A DNA stretch of 64,000 bases from Solirubrobacterales bacterium (GCA_021155855.1 JAJNAZ010000006.1:1-64000); one strand, 5' to 3'. Shown: positions 1 to 8,562, counted from the stretch's first letter. Program-made: numbers and translations. Notes: generated by a model from the sequence alone, not told the origin.

Positions 1-186
1 GTCCTTGTAGAGGTCTCGCGCACCGGTGCTTACGTCCTTGCTCACGTCGTTTCGGAGCGCGGCAAGGGCATCCTGGGCTGCGTCCAGCGACTTGTTGAGT
101 CGCGCGATCGCGGCCGATTCGCCCGTGGCCGGGCGCTTGCGGGCGGTCTTGCCGCCTCGTGATGCGGGCTTCCTGGTGGTGGGCAT
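1..186 (-). CDS. Lys/Arg-rich coiled-coil protein, 3' end outside the window
   Basis: Only the N-terminal 62 codons are inside the window. The protein opens with a basic, Thr/Pro/Lys-rich tail (MPTTRKPASRGGKTARKRP) followed by a predicted amphipathic helix with regular Leu/Ala spacing (IARLNKSLDAAQDALSALR). The ATG at 186 follows a purine-rich SD (GAGGAGAGAGAG), which fixes the start. The basic tail plus helix resembles the protein at 31518-32015, so both may be nucleoid- or granule-associated, but I recognise no named family. Function is unknown and the C-terminal portion cannot be judged. Confidence 0.6.
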   Translation of the reverse strand, partial: MPTTRKPASRGGKTARKRPATGESAAIARLNKSLDAAQDALAALRNDVSKDVSTGARDLYKD

Positions 187-407
187 GGTGACTCTCTCTC
201 CTCGGGTGAAACTCGTCCGCGAGCCTATCGAACGCCTTAGCGCCGGCTTACGGGAGTCCGCGGAGAAAAACGTCGACACTTTCGCTTGGCGCGACGATGG
301 AAACCGCAACCGTCCGGAACCCGAGTTCTGGGCGCCGCTGTCAGAGGGAACGCGGATCTCGTCCGCCGTCTCGACCCGGGAACACGACCAGCCCGATCCC
401 GGACCCG
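187..407. other. Intergenic region, no gene seen
   Basis: This stretch lies upstream of the Lys-rich protein and downstream of the DUF3455 gene, both on the minus strand. It holds the SD of the former just before its ATG. Both plus-strand frames crossing it have poor third-position GC and look like shadows. I see no clear terminator. Confidence 0.4.
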
Positions 408-998
408 TCAGTCGGCGGACTCGTCCCCGCCGGCCGCTCTCCAGAAGAAGTAATCGGCGCTGTAGGGGACGGCGATGCGGTCGCCGGGCACGCACGTCTC
501 GGCCGGAGCGACCCCGCCGGACGTATTCAGCCGCTGAACCCAGGTCGTGCTGGTCAGGCGGTCGCCGTCAGAGCCGGCCGTCGTCGTGACTGCCTGCAGG
601 AGGAGCCACGCAATGTTTCCCGTCCCGCCGGACGCCGTCTGCGTCCGCGCGGCCTCGACCGAGCTTTCGTCCTTTAACTGCCACACGGGAAGCCCGGTGG
701 CGAAGTTCAGGAAGTGGGTGCCGATCGGCTTCGGGACCCCGGTCGTCTTGTAGAGGGTGGCCTCCGGGTCGGTGAACAGCCAGGTGCCGTCCGCCTGGCA
801 GGTGTACTTCTGGACGCCGATCGCGTGGACGACGAGGAAGAGCTGGCTCTCCGGAGCGTAGGTCCGCGGATCGAGCAGATCACCTGGCGCAGTTTGCGCT
901 GTCGGGCGCGCGGAGGCGGCTGCGGCGACCAGGCCACACAGTGCCAGGACGCCCATACAGGCGACGATGAACTGCGGGAGGCGGCAATTCACTTGCAT
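408..998 (-). CDS. Secreted DUF3455 domain protein
   Basis: A 196-residue protein. The first ~31 residues form a signal peptide: MQVNCRLPQ, then a hydrophobic stretch ending near ASARP. The mature part matches the DUF3455 pattern as I know it: an opening 'Ala-Pro-Glu-Ser-Gln-Leu' segment, a 'GVQKYTCQADGTW' strand, the 'TDPEATLY' segment, and a late 'RLNTSGGVAP' motif. Two Cys (in YTCQ and AETC) could form a disulfide outside the cell. The ATG at 998 is chosen over upstream in-frame codons because AAGGAG lies seven bases before it and the signal peptide begins there. The family's function is not established. A TTGACA box on the minus strand at 1067-1062 is a possible -35. Confidence 0.85.
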   Translation of the reverse strand: MQVNCRLPQFIVACMGVLALCGLVAAAASARPTAQTAPGDLLDPRTYAPESQLFLVVHAIGVQKYTCQADGTWLFTDPEATLYKTTGVPKPIGTHFLNFATGLPVWQLKDESSVEAARTQTASGGTGNIAWLLLQAVTTTAGSDGDRLTSTTWVQRLNTSGGVAPAETCVPGDRIAVPYSADYFFWRAAGGDESAD

Positions 999-1138
999 GT
1001 GGGCTCCTTCGGATCGGCGCGGTATGGCCACTGCGGCGAGCTTCCCCTCTCGCTTCTCGCTTGTCAAGCGCCACCTTCTCACATCCCTGTCGCGCAACCG
1101 CCTCGAGGTGGCCTTGTCCTCCGCCGCCGGCCGCCGCC

Positions 1139-2143
1139 TCAGGTGATCGTCCGGCGGTCGCCTACCCCCTTTGCGCCGGTTGCCACGCCGCCAGCCTCGC
1201 CGCTGACAGCGTCCGCGTCCGGGTGTCGTCTGTCCCGTTCCAGCACCGCTGGTGCCAGCGCATCCTCGCGGCTGTAGTGGCCGACCACGTCGAACCACCG
1301 CTTCGCGTGCAGGCTGAGACTGAGGTCGCAGTCGGCGCTGATGATGCCCTCTCGATCGTAGAGCGGTCCCGCGATTACTTGGCCGTCCCGCGGCTCCATT
1401 ATCGCGGCGCCGCCCCGGCCGAAGATCTCCTTTCCCTGCGGAAGGTCAACCGGGAAGTCATCCGGAAAGGCTGAGGCGGGTATGTACTGGGGAGCCGCGA
1501 CAACGAACGCGCCCGACTCGATCGCGATGTGCCTCATGCTGGCGATCCAGCCGTCGCTGTCGTCCGCCGTGGGCGCGATCCAGATCTGCGGACCGCCGCG
1601 GTAGACGGCGTAGCGGGCGAGCGGCATTCGGTTCTCCCAACAGATGAGGCCTCCGATCCGACCGAGCGGGGTCTCTGATACGGCGAGGTCGTGACCAGCT
1701 CCCAGCCCGTGAAAGAGCCTCTCGTGGTGCGTGGGCATGAGCTTGCGGTGTTTGTGGAGGAGCCCCTCCGGTCCAAGGAGGAGGAGCGTGTTGTAGAGGG
1801 TCCCGGGGCGGTCTGACTCGCGCTCGTTAACCCCGATCGCGCAGTACATGCCGTGGTCGCGGCAGGCGTCAACCAGGCGCTCGATCAGCGGGCCGGGGAC
1901 GTCGACAGAGTTCTGCCAGAGGCGCTCCCAGAGCTCATCCCAGCCCGAGAATCCGCTCGCCCGCCTGGCCCAGGCGTTGGATGGGTACAGCGGGATAAAC
2001 GTCTCCGGCAGTACAGCCAGTTGCGCCCCGCCCTCGGCAGCCTCGGCCAGAAGCCCGACCGTCTTCTCGACCGTGGCCTGGGCGTCGAGGATGACCGGCG
2101 TCGCCTGGATCGCCGCTACCCGGACCGGTGCGAAGCTCGCCAT
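1139..2143 (-). CDS. Nitrilase / carbon-nitrogen hydrolase (copy 1)
   Basis: A 334-residue nitrilase-superfamily enzyme expected to hydrolyse a nitrile or amide C-N bond. The catalytic triad is complete: Glu47 in LPETFIP, Lys134 in HRKLMPT and Cys168 in LICWEN. The 'GGLICWEN' nucleophile elbow and the C-terminal 'GHYSRED' are typical of aliphatic and aromatic nitrilases rather than of NAD synthetase or apolipoprotein N-acyltransferase branches. The true start is ATG 2143; a TATGCT hexamer ends six bases upstream and there is no SD, so a leaderless mRNA is likely. A second nitrilase lies at 4383-5465 on the other strand with the same triad but clearly divergent sequence. The natural substrate cannot be told from sequence. 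Confidence 0.9.
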   Translation of the reverse strand: MASFAPVRVAAIQATPVILDAQATVEKTVGLLAEAAEGGAQLAVLPETFIPLYPSNAWARRASGFSGWDELWERLWQNSVDVPGPLIERLVDACRDHGMYCAIGVNERESDRPGTLYNTLLLLGPEGLLHKHRKLMPTHHERLFHGLGAGHDLAVSETPLGRIGGLICWENRMPLARYAVYRGGPQIWIAPTADDSDGWIASMRHIAIESGAFVVAAPQYIPASAFPDDFPVDLPQGKEIFGRGGAAIMEPRDGQVIAGPLYDREGIISADCDLSLSLHAKRWFDVVGHYSREDALAPAVLERDRRHPDADAVSGEAGGVATGAKGVGDRRTIT

Positions 2144-2149
2144 CCGGTG

Positions 2150-2155
2150 AGCATA
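2150..2155 (-). promoter_or_regulatory. Leaderless -10 of nitrilase 1
   Basis: TATGCT on the minus strand, six bases before ATG 2143, with no SD in between. It matches the TANNNT pattern repeated before many starts in this window. Confidence 0.5.
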
Positions 2156-2353
2156 TGCGAGCCCAGCGCCGGCGCGTGAGGGACGCGCACCAGCGCCTGG
2201 GTGGCCGCGGGGGACATGTCGTGCCGTCGCGACCGTTGCACGGCCTCCGTAATGCTTTCGTGCGCGAAGCAGAAGCCTGGCGGCGAAATTGAATCGCTCT
2301 CGCAAGGAACGAGCTGCGGGCGTCGACGTAGTCACGCCCCCTCAGAGGACAGC

Positions 2354-3130
2354 GTGCTCGCGATCTTCGACGACCTCGGCTCGCAGTCGGCGGTCGACGC
2401 CGTGGATCAGCCGATCGACGACATCGTCGAGAGCTCCAACACGGCGGGGGTCGCCCTAGTGCTCGGGATCGCCGTCGGCCTCTGGACCGCCTCCGGCTAC
2501 GTCGGCGCCTTCATGCGGACCTCGAACGAGATCTACGGGGTGGAGGAGCACCGCCCGCTGTGGAAGCTGCGCCCGCTGCAGCTGCTGATCACCCTGGTGA
2601 TGACGTTGATCCTCGCCGCCGTGCTGCTGACGATCGTGCTCACGGGGCCGTTGGCGGAGGCGATCGGCACCGAGGTGGGGGTCGGCGACGCTGCGATGAC
2701 CGCATTCGGGATCGCCAAGTGGCCGGTCCTCTTCCTGGTCACCGTCGGGGTGATCGGGCTGCTCTATCGCTTCTCGCCAAACGCCCGCCACGAGGGCTTG
2801 CGCTGGATCCTCCCTGGGAGTCTGCTGGCGACGGTGCTCTGGCTCCTTGCGTCGGCCGCGTTCAGCCTCTACGTGGCCAACTTCGGCTCCTACGCCGACA
2901 CCTACGGCAGCCTCGCCGGAGTGATCGTTTTCCTGGTCTGGCTCTGGCTCACGAACATCGCGATCGTCATCGGCGCCCAGTTCGGGGCCGAGCTCGAACG
3001 CACCGGCCTGGCCGCCGAGCACGTAACCCCGCCCAGCGGATTCGCGCCCTTCGTGAGTCCGGCCAAGGACGCCGAGGATGTGCCGACCGAGACCGACTCG
3101 GTTGCGCCCGGCACGGAGCGCCGCGGCTAG
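2354..3130 (+). CDS. YihY/BrkB-family membrane protein, N-terminally truncated
   Basis: The frame encodes five membrane segments of the YihY/BrkB (virulence factor BrkB) family: around WTASGYVGAFMRTSNEIYGV, the LLITLVMTLILAAVLL helix, WPVLFLVTVGVIGLLYRF, LPGSLLATVLWLLASAAF, and the final GVIVFLVWLWLTNIAIVIGA. The highly conserved 'FGSYADTYGSLAG' and 'NIAIVIGAQFGAELE' are intact. The family normally has about 60-80 further N-terminal residues with the first transmembrane helix. Here the conserved match begins at once, and what lies upstream is low-quality frame and the nitrilase promoter. GTG 2354 is the first plausible start, with weak GAGGAC before it. It is probably a decaying remnant, though a shortened functional protein cannot be excluded. 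Confidence 0.65.
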   Translation: MLAIFDDLGSQSAVDAVDQPIDDIVESSNTAGVALVLGIAVGLWTASGYVGAFMRTSNEIYGVEEHRPLWKLRPLQLLITLVMTLILAAVLLTIVLTGPLAEAIGTEVGVGDAAMTAFGIAKWPVLFLVTVGVIGLLYRFSPNARHEGLRWILPGSLLATVLWLLASAAFSLYVANFGSYADTYGSLAGVIVFLVWLWLTNIAIVIGAQFGAELERTGLAAEHVTPPSGFAPFVSPAKDAEDVPTETDSVAPGTERRG

Positions 3131-3222
3131 CGGCGCGGCGCCAGGGGCGTCAGTTCGCCGGTCGCCCGGACGACCCAATCGGTGAGGCTCGCAGGGAGAG
3201 AAACCGCGTCCGGGCCTCTCTC

Positions 3223-3228
3223 TAAGTT
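3223..3228 (+). promoter_or_regulatory. Leaderless -10 of the OB-HD gene
   Basis: TAAGTT, seven bases before ATG 3236. No SD follows it. Confidence 0.45.
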
Positions 3229-3235
3229 GAGATCG

Positions 3236-4264
3236 ATGAGCAGCCAGGGACAGATCGAGGCCCTTCAAGCCCCGCTCGGGGCGGCGCCGACGGCGGTGCC
3301 GCTGGCGCGGACGTTCGTCCGCGAGCTCGTCGAAGGCGAGGAGGTCGCCGCGGCGTTCGCGGTCCGCGAGCGCGAACGGCGCACCCGCCGCAGCGGCGAG
3401 GACTTCGTCCGCCTCGTCGTCGCCGACCGCACCGGGACGGTCGAGGCGGTGGCCTGGGACGAGGTCGAGCCGTGCTGGGACTGTGCGGCTCCCGGCGCGG
3501 TCGTGTTCATCGAGGGCCGCTTCTCGATTCACCCGCAGTACGGGGCGAAGGTCACGATCAAGTCGATCCGCGCGGCGGCCGAGGGCGAGTACGAGCACGA
3601 CGACCTGACCGAGGCTCCGCCGGTCGAGGCCGATCAGCTCGAGGCCCGCCTGCGCGAGCTGCTGGCAACGATCCAGAACCCACAGCTCTCCGCCCTGCTC
3701 GATCGGATCTTCGGCTCCGAGTCGCGGATCTGGAAGCGGTTCCGGGCGGCGCCCGCCGCGAAGTACTACCACCAGGCATATCGGCACGGACTGCTCGACC
3801 ACACCGTCTCGGTCGCCCAGGCCGTGAGCGCCGCCGCCGCCGCCTTCCCCGGCATCGACCGCGACGTCGCGGTGGCCGGCGCGCTGCTTCACGACATCGG
3901 TAAGACCCGGGCGTACAACGACGACGCGCTGGCGATCGACCTCACCGACGCCGGCCGCCTCCAGGGCGAGATTCCGCTCGGCTACTACTTGGTGCGCCGC
4001 ACGATGGAGTCGATCGAGGGATTCGATCCCGACCTCGCCCAGGCGGTCCTCCACATCGTCCTCTCCCACCACGGCAGCTATGAGAACGGATCGCCCGTGA
4101 TCCCCGCTACCCGCGAGGCGACACTGGTGCACGCGATGGACAACCTCGGCGGCAAGCTTGGCAGCTTCGATCGGATCGAGCGCGAACTCCCCGAGGGCGA
4201 GTCCTGGTCGCGGTTCGATCGCGGGATCGACTCGGCCGCCTACTTCCGCACCCGGGCGGCCTGA
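3236..4264 (+). CDS. OB-fold plus HD-domain 3'-5' exoribonuclease (YhaM-like), copy 1
   Basis: A 342-residue protein with the YhaM layout: an N-terminal OB-fold (about residues 20-115; EDFVRLVVADRTGTVEAVAWD is the usual nucleic-acid-binding strand set) followed by an HD phosphohydrolase domain. HD residues are visible in 'HQAYRHGLLDHTVSV', 'GALLHDIGKTRAY' and 'LSHHGSYE'. The family trims RNA or ssDNA from the 3' end with Mn2+ or a similar metal. ATG 3236 (MSSQGQIEAL) is chosen because TAAGTT sits seven bases upstream and earlier codons are not conserved-looking. A paralogue with the same domain order is at about 38.2-39.1 kb. Confidence 0.85.
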   Translation: MSSQGQIEALQAPLGAAPTAVPLARTFVRELVEGEEVAAAFAVRERERRTRRSGEDFVRLVVADRTGTVEAVAWDEVEPCWDCAAPGAVVFIEGRFSIHPQYGAKVTIKSIRAAAEGEYEHDDLTEAPPVEADQLEARLRELLATIQNPQLSALLDRIFGSESRIWKRFRAAPAAKYYHQAYRHGLLDHTVSVAQAVSAAAAAFPGIDRDVAVAGALLHDIGKTRAYNDDALAIDLTDAGRLQGEIPLGYYLVRRTMESIEGFDPDLAQAVLHIVLSHHGSYENGSPVIPATREATLVHAMDNLGGKLGSFDRIERELPEGESWSRFDRGIDSAAYFRTRAA

Positions 4265-4382
4265 GCTCCCACTCGCCCGAACCGTCGCAAGCAGCGCGCG
4301 GCGGAAGAGCAGGGGTTCTTGGATCGCGGCCACCGGAGGCTCGGTAAGGTTGGAAGCGCGATCGTTTGCGTTTGCAGCGGGC

Positions 4383-5465
4383 ATGGGCGACGCTTATCCG
4401 ACAATTCGCGCCGCCGCCATCCAGGCGGCTTCCGTGTTCTTGGATCGTGAGGCCTCGACCGAGAAGGCGTGCGCGCTGATCCGCGAGGCGGGCGCCGGCG
4501 GGGCGAGGCTCGTCGGCTTGCCCGAGGGCTTCGTCCCCGCCCATCCGATCTGGTTTCACTTCCACCCTGGCACCGGCCGCCAGGCGACGCAGCTCAGCGT
4601 CGAGCTGTTCAAGAACGCGGTTGAGATCCCCGGGCCCGAGATCGACGAGCTGTGCCGGGCCGCCGCCGATGCGGGCGTCTATGCCGTCGTCGGTGTCTGC
4701 GAGAAGCGGCCGCACACGCTCGGCACCCTGTTCAACACGCAGGTCTTCGTCGGGCCCGACGGCGCCTACCTCGGTAAGCACCAGAAGCTGATGCCCACCG
4801 TCGGCGAGCGCCTCGTGCACATGGGCGGCCACGGCGATACCCTCGGCGCCTTCGAGACCGAGTTTGGTCCCGCCAGCGCGCTGATCTGCGGCGAGAACTC
4901 CAACCCGCTGGCGATATTCGCGCTCACCGCCGAGCACCCGCGCGTGCACGTGATGAGCTGGCCCAACCACTTCCCCACCGTCGGCCCGGTGCTGCGCGAG
5001 CGGGTTCGTATCGACTCTCAGGCCTTCGCCCAGATGTCGAAGGCCTACGTAGTCAGCGCCTGTGGCACGGTCGACGAGCCGACGATCGAACGGCTCGAGC
5101 TGAGCGCCGACGACGCGGCGGCGATTCGCGATCCGAAGTTCTGCGGCGGCTCGCTGATCGTCGCCCCGGACAGCCAGGTGATCGCCGGACCGCTGGGCGC
5201 CGAGGAGGCGATTCTCTACGCCGACCTCGACCTCGAGGCCGCGATCAGGATGAAGCTCCGCCACGACTTCGCCGGTCACTACAACCGGCCCGACGTGTTT
5301 CAGCTTCGCGTCAACGGTCGCGCCCCGCAAATCTTCGAGGTCGAGACCGGCGCGCCCGATGAACGACAGCTCTCCGTTCCCGGCCTCGAACAGCAGCGAC
5401 TCGACGACGGCCTCGCGCCAAGGCTGCTCGGCGAGGGGGAGGGCGCCGAGCGGCCCCCGAGCTAG
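4383..5465 (+). CDS. Nitrilase / carbon-nitrogen hydrolase (copy 2)
   Basis: A 360-residue nitrilase-superfamily enzyme. Triad: Glu48 (GLPEGFVP), Lys135 (HQKLMPT), Cys169 (LICGEN). The nucleophile neighbourhood has Gly after Cys instead of the Trp seen in copy 1, which usually accompanies a different substrate range. 'HFPTVGPVLRERVRIDSQAFA' and the C-terminal 'GHYNRPDVFQL' support a true nitrilase or cyanide-hydratase branch. The last ~35 residues are a low-complexity acidic and polar tail. ATG 4383 precedes the conserved 'AAIQAASVFLD' start; no SD is visible. It lies 118 bases after the OB-HD gene on the same strand. Confidence 0.88.
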   Translation: MGDAYPTIRAAAIQAASVFLDREASTEKACALIREAGAGGARLVGLPEGFVPAHPIWFHFHPGTGRQATQLSVELFKNAVEIPGPEIDELCRAAADAGVYAVVGVCEKRPHTLGTLFNTQVFVGPDGAYLGKHQKLMPTVGERLVHMGGHGDTLGAFETEFGPASALICGENSNPLAIFALTAEHPRVHVMSWPNHFPTVGPVLRERVRIDSQAFAQMSKAYVVSACGTVDEPTIERLELSADDAAAIRDPKFCGGSLIVAPDSQVIAGPLGAEEAILYADLDLEAAIRMKLRHDFAGHYNRPDVFQLRVNGRAPQIFEVETGAPDERQLSVPGLEQQRLDDGLAPRLLGEGEGAERPPS

Positions 5466-5679
5466 CGCCCCGGGCGCGCGATCGGCGCGACTCTAACCGA
5501 AACAGCAGGTCGTCGGTGCCAGCCCGCTTCACGGCCAGGATCACGACCGTGGTCACGATCTTGATGATCGGATTGATCTGTCCCCGCGCCGATCACAAGC
5601 AACCCTAATCGCAAATTGCGTCGGTTTCGGTTCGATCGTCGCGCGGCGCAGCGGTTGACCCTCAATATCCTCAGTCCGC
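5466..5679. other. Intergenic region before pafBC
   Basis: It holds the pafBC promoter element at its right end and otherwise nothing I can support. Minus-strand frames crossing it are rich in Arg and rare codons and look non-coding. Confidence 0.4.
5666..5671 (+). promoter_or_regulatory. Leaderless -10 of pafBC
   Basis: TATCCT ending eight bases before ATG 5680, with no SD. Confidence 0.5.
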
Positions 5680-7734
5680 ATGGCCAAGGACACCGAGAAG
5701 CTGATCCGCCAGCTCTCCCTGATCTCGTTCTTGATGGCCAACCGCCGTCCCGTGTCGGCGCTCGAGATCAAGCGTGAGGTGGAGGGATACAGCTCGATGA
5801 ACGAGGACGCCTTCGCGCGTCGCTTCTACGCCGACCGCGCCGAGCTCGAGAGCCTCGGGATCTCGCTCCAGGTCGACAAGCCGGCCGAGGGCTTCTTCGA
5901 GGCCGAGCTCTACGCGCTGCCGCCCGAGAACTACTACCTGCCGGCGATCGAGTTCTCAGACTCCGAGCTCGCCGCCCTGCGCACCGCGCTCGGACTGCTC
6001 GACGGCGAGTTCGCCTATGCCGAGCCGCTGCGGCTGGCGCTGCAGCAGGTCTCCTGGGGGCGGCCGAGCCCGCTCACCGAGGAGGCGGAGGCGCCAATCG
6101 ACGTCAAGCTCTCGACCGCCGGCAGCGGCCGCGAGCTCTCGCAGCGGCTGGCGAAGATCGAGACCGCGATCTCACGACGCAAGACGATCGAGTTTTCCTA
6201 CTACTCGCTGCAGCGCGACGAGGTCTCGGACCGCAAGGTCAACCCCTACCACCTCGTGTTCCGCGACGGGCAGTTCTATTTGATCGGCTACTCCCATGAG
6301 CGCGACCAGGTGCGCGTCTTCAGGCTCTCGCGGATCCGGGGCAAGGTCTCCTATGCGACCAAGGCCGAGCACGACTTCACCGCACCCGAGGATTTCGACC
6401 GCCGCGACTACGGCAAGCGCGCCGACTGGCAGATGGGCGAGATCGCCGGCCGCGCGAGGATCTTCCTCCGCGAGCGGATCGCCTGGCTGGTGGAGCGCGA
6501 CTTCGGCCGTCACGGTGAGCTCCGCAAGCCGAAGAAAGCCGACGGGATCCGCGGTCGCGGGTCGGTATTCGAGACCGAGTACGCCTCGTCGCGGCAGCTG
6601 ATCTCCTGGGTGCTGAGCTGGCGCGAGAACGCGCGGCTGCTCGAGCCGCCGGAGCTCGCGGCGGACGCCGACGAGCGGCTGGCGTTGCTGCGAGATCGCC
6701 ATCGTCGCGACTTCGAGGTGGCCGAAACGGTTCGCCGCCCGCTCGCCGACGGCAACGGCAGCCGGCCCCGGAGCTCGAACGGCCGCTCGGAGTCGGTGAT
6801 CCGGCCGGAGCGTTTCGCCCGCCTCGTCACCCTCGCCGGACTGCTGATCGGCGCCGCGCGCGACGAGGGCAGCCTGCCGACCCGGCGGGTGCTCGAAGAG
6901 CTCAACATCTCGCTCGACGAGCTGCGCGAGGACCTCGACGTCCTCAACGTGGTCAACTTCGGCGGCGGCACCTACGTCCTCTACGCCGAGATCGACGGCG
7001 ACCGGATCGAGGTCGATCCCGACACCTACGGCGACAACTTCGCCCGCCCGGCCCGCCTACTGCCGCTCGAGGCGAAGGCGCTGGTCGCCGCGATCGACTT
7101 GTTCGGCGATCACCTGCCCCAGTCCGGCCTGCAGAGCGCGCGCCGCAAGATCGTCGGTGCGCTCGGCCACGATCCCTCCGAGGAGGGGCTCGAGATCGCT
7201 CCCGGCCGCGACGACTCGTCGGTGGTCCGCACCGTAAATGAAGCCATCCGCCGCCATCGGGTGCTGGAGCTCCAGTACTACAAGGAGAACGAGGACGAGT
7301 TCTCCAAGCGCGAGGTCGAGCCCTACCAGCTCGTCAGCGGCCCCGAGGGCTGGTATCTCGGTTGCTTCGACCTCGATCGGACCGACACCCGCCACTTCCG
7401 GCTCGATCGGATGAAGGAGGCGGTGATCAGCGAGCGCGAGTTCGAGCACCGCGAGGGGGTCGAGCAGAAGCTCGCCGAGCAGGAGTGGCTCGTCCACGGC
7501 GAGGTGACCAGCGCCGGCGTCGCTCGCGTCTGGGTCTCGCCCGCCCGTGCCCGCTGGCTGCGCGAGGAGCGCACGGTGGTCGAGGAGCTCGACGACGGTG
7601 CGGTCGTGGTCGAGCTCCCCTACGGCTCCAACGACTGGCTCGTGCGCGAGGTGCTGAAGGGGGTCGGGGATCTCGTCGTGCTCGAGCCAAGCGAGGCGCG
7701 GGAGGCGGTGCTGAAAGCCGTCGGCAGTCGGTAG
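5680..7734 (+). CDS. pafBC: Fused PafB-PafC WYL-domain transcriptional regulator
   Basis: A 684-residue single chain holding two complete winged-helix/WYL/WCX units. The first covers about residues 1-340: HTH 'LIRQLSLISFLMANRRPVSA', then WYL with 'KTIEFSYYS' and 'VNPYHLVFRDGQFYLIGY'. The second covers about 365-684: HTH 'RFARLVTLAGLLIGAA', then WYL with 'RVLELQYYKENED' and 'VEPYQLVSGPEGWYLGCFD'. In mycobacteria PafB and PafC are separate subunits that form a heterodimer activating the LexA-independent DNA-damage response; fused forms are known in some actinobacteria. The WYL pockets are thought to sense a nucleic-acid signal. It is not next to Pup-proteasome genes here. A His/Arg/Ser-rich linker around residues 345-362 joins the halves. 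Confidence 0.88.
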   Translation: MAKDTEKLIRQLSLISFLMANRRPVSALEIKREVEGYSSMNEDAFARRFYADRAELESLGISLQVDKPAEGFFEAELYALPPENYYLPAIEFSDSELAALRTALGLLDGEFAYAEPLRLALQQVSWGRPSPLTEEAEAPIDVKLSTAGSGRELSQRLAKIETAISRRKTIEFSYYSLQRDEVSDRKVNPYHLVFRDGQFYLIGYSHERDQVRVFRLSRIRGKVSYATKAEHDFTAPEDFDRRDYGKRADWQMGEIAGRARIFLRERIAWLVERDFGRHGELRKPKKADGIRGRGSVFETEYASSRQLISWVLSWRENARLLEPPELAADADERLALLRDRHRRDFEVAETVRRPLADGNGSRPRSSNGRSESVIRPERFARLVTLAGLLIGAARDEGSLPTRRVLEELNISLDELREDLDVLNVVNFGGGTYVLYAEIDGDRIEVDPDTYGDNFARPARLLPLEAKALVAAIDLFGDHLPQSGLQSARRKIVGALGHDPSEEGLEIAPGRDDSSVVRTVNEAIRRHRVLELQYYKENEDEFSKREVEPYQLVSGPEGWYLGCFDLDRTDTRHFRLDRMKEAVISEREFEHREGVEQKLAEQEWLVHGEVTSAGVARVWVSPARARWLREERTVVEELDDGAVVVELPYGSNDWLVREVLKGVGDLVVLEPSEAREAVLKAVGSR

Positions 7735-7752
7735 CGGGCAGCAGAGAGCTCG

Positions 7753-8550
7753 ATGATCGGTGATCGTCCACCGGGACACCCCGAGATCGAGCGAATCGTG
7801 GCGCCGAACGCCGGGCCGATGACGCTCGAGGGGACGAACACCTACGTGGTCGCCGCGGGCGACGGCGCATTCGTCATCGATCCGGGTCCGGCGCACGAGG
7901 GGCACATCGCCGCGGTGCGAGCGACCGTGGATGCCCACGGCGAAATCGATGGCATCCTGCTCACCCACTCACACCTCGATCACTCCGCTGGGGTGTCGAT
8001 GCTCCCCGAGGCACCCCTGCTCTGGGGCAGCGTCGGCACCGGTGACGAGAGCTCGAGCGAGGGCGGGGCAGCGAGCCAGGGCCGGCGACCGGAGCGCCCG
8101 CCCGACCGGATCGGCCCGTTCGAGGTCATCCCGACCCCCGGCCACGCGGTCGACCACGTCTGTTTCGCGCTCGGCGCGGTCGTCTTCTGCGGCGATTTGG
8201 TGCTCGGGCGCGGCTCGAGCTTCGTCCCCCCGGACGGCGGCTCGCTGGGCGGCTACCTGGACTCGCTGCGGACGATCCTCGAGCGCGAGCCGGATATCCT
8301 CTGCCCCGGCCACGGCCCCTACGTGACCACCCCGCGGGCGAAGCTCTCCGAGTACGTCGAGCACCGGCTCGAGCGCGAGCGCAAGCTGCTCGAGTCGCTC
8401 GCTGCGGGAGAGCGATCACGCCGGCGGCTGCTCGCGCTCGTCTGGGACGACGTGCCGGCTGAGCTGCGGCCCGCGGCGGTCCTCGTCATGGAGGCCCACC
8501 TGCAGAAGCTCGACTCCGAGGGCCGCCTGCCCGACGACCTCAGCGCTTAG
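7753..8550 (+). CDS. MBL-fold metallohydrolase (LACTB2 / glyoxalase-II-like)
   Basis: A 265-residue metallo-beta-lactamase fold. The binuclear metal motif HxHxDH is seen as 'THSHLDHSAG' (about residues 75-84); further ligands are 'TPGHAVDH', the Asp in 'FCGDLVLG' and the late 'CPGHGPYV'. The opening 'NAGPMTLEGTNTYVV' and the C-terminal winged-helix-like region match the LACTB2-type hydrolases, some of which are RNases and others thioesterases, so the substrate is open. It begins 18 bases after pafBC. Its TAG stop (8548-8550) supplies the first three bases of the putative -10 of the next gene. Confidence 0.85.
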   Translation: MIGDRPPGHPEIERIVAPNAGPMTLEGTNTYVVAAGDGAFVIDPGPAHEGHIAAVRATVDAHGEIDGILLTHSHLDHSAGVSMLPEAPLLWGSVGTGDESSSEGGAASQGRRPERPPDRIGPFEVIPTPGHAVDHVCFALGAVVFCGDLVLGRGSSFVPPDGGSLGGYLDSLRTILEREPDILCPGHGPYVTTPRAKLSEYVEHRLERERKLLESLAAGERSRRRLLALVWDDVPAELRPAAVLVMEAHLQKLDSEGRLPDDLSA

Positions 8551-8553
8551 ATT
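8548..8553 (+). promoter_or_regulatory. Leaderless -10 of the acylase gene, overlapping a stop codon
   Basis: TAGATT, made from the TAG stop of the MBL gene plus ATT. It ends nine bases before GTG 8563. Confidence 0.45.
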
Positions 8554-8562
8554 TCCCGCACT

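Noticed and set aside
408..1298. Long minus-strand frame of 296 codons starting at 1298
   Set aside because: The first 100 codons overlap nitrilase sequence and lack any signal; a signal peptide and SD mark the true start at 998.
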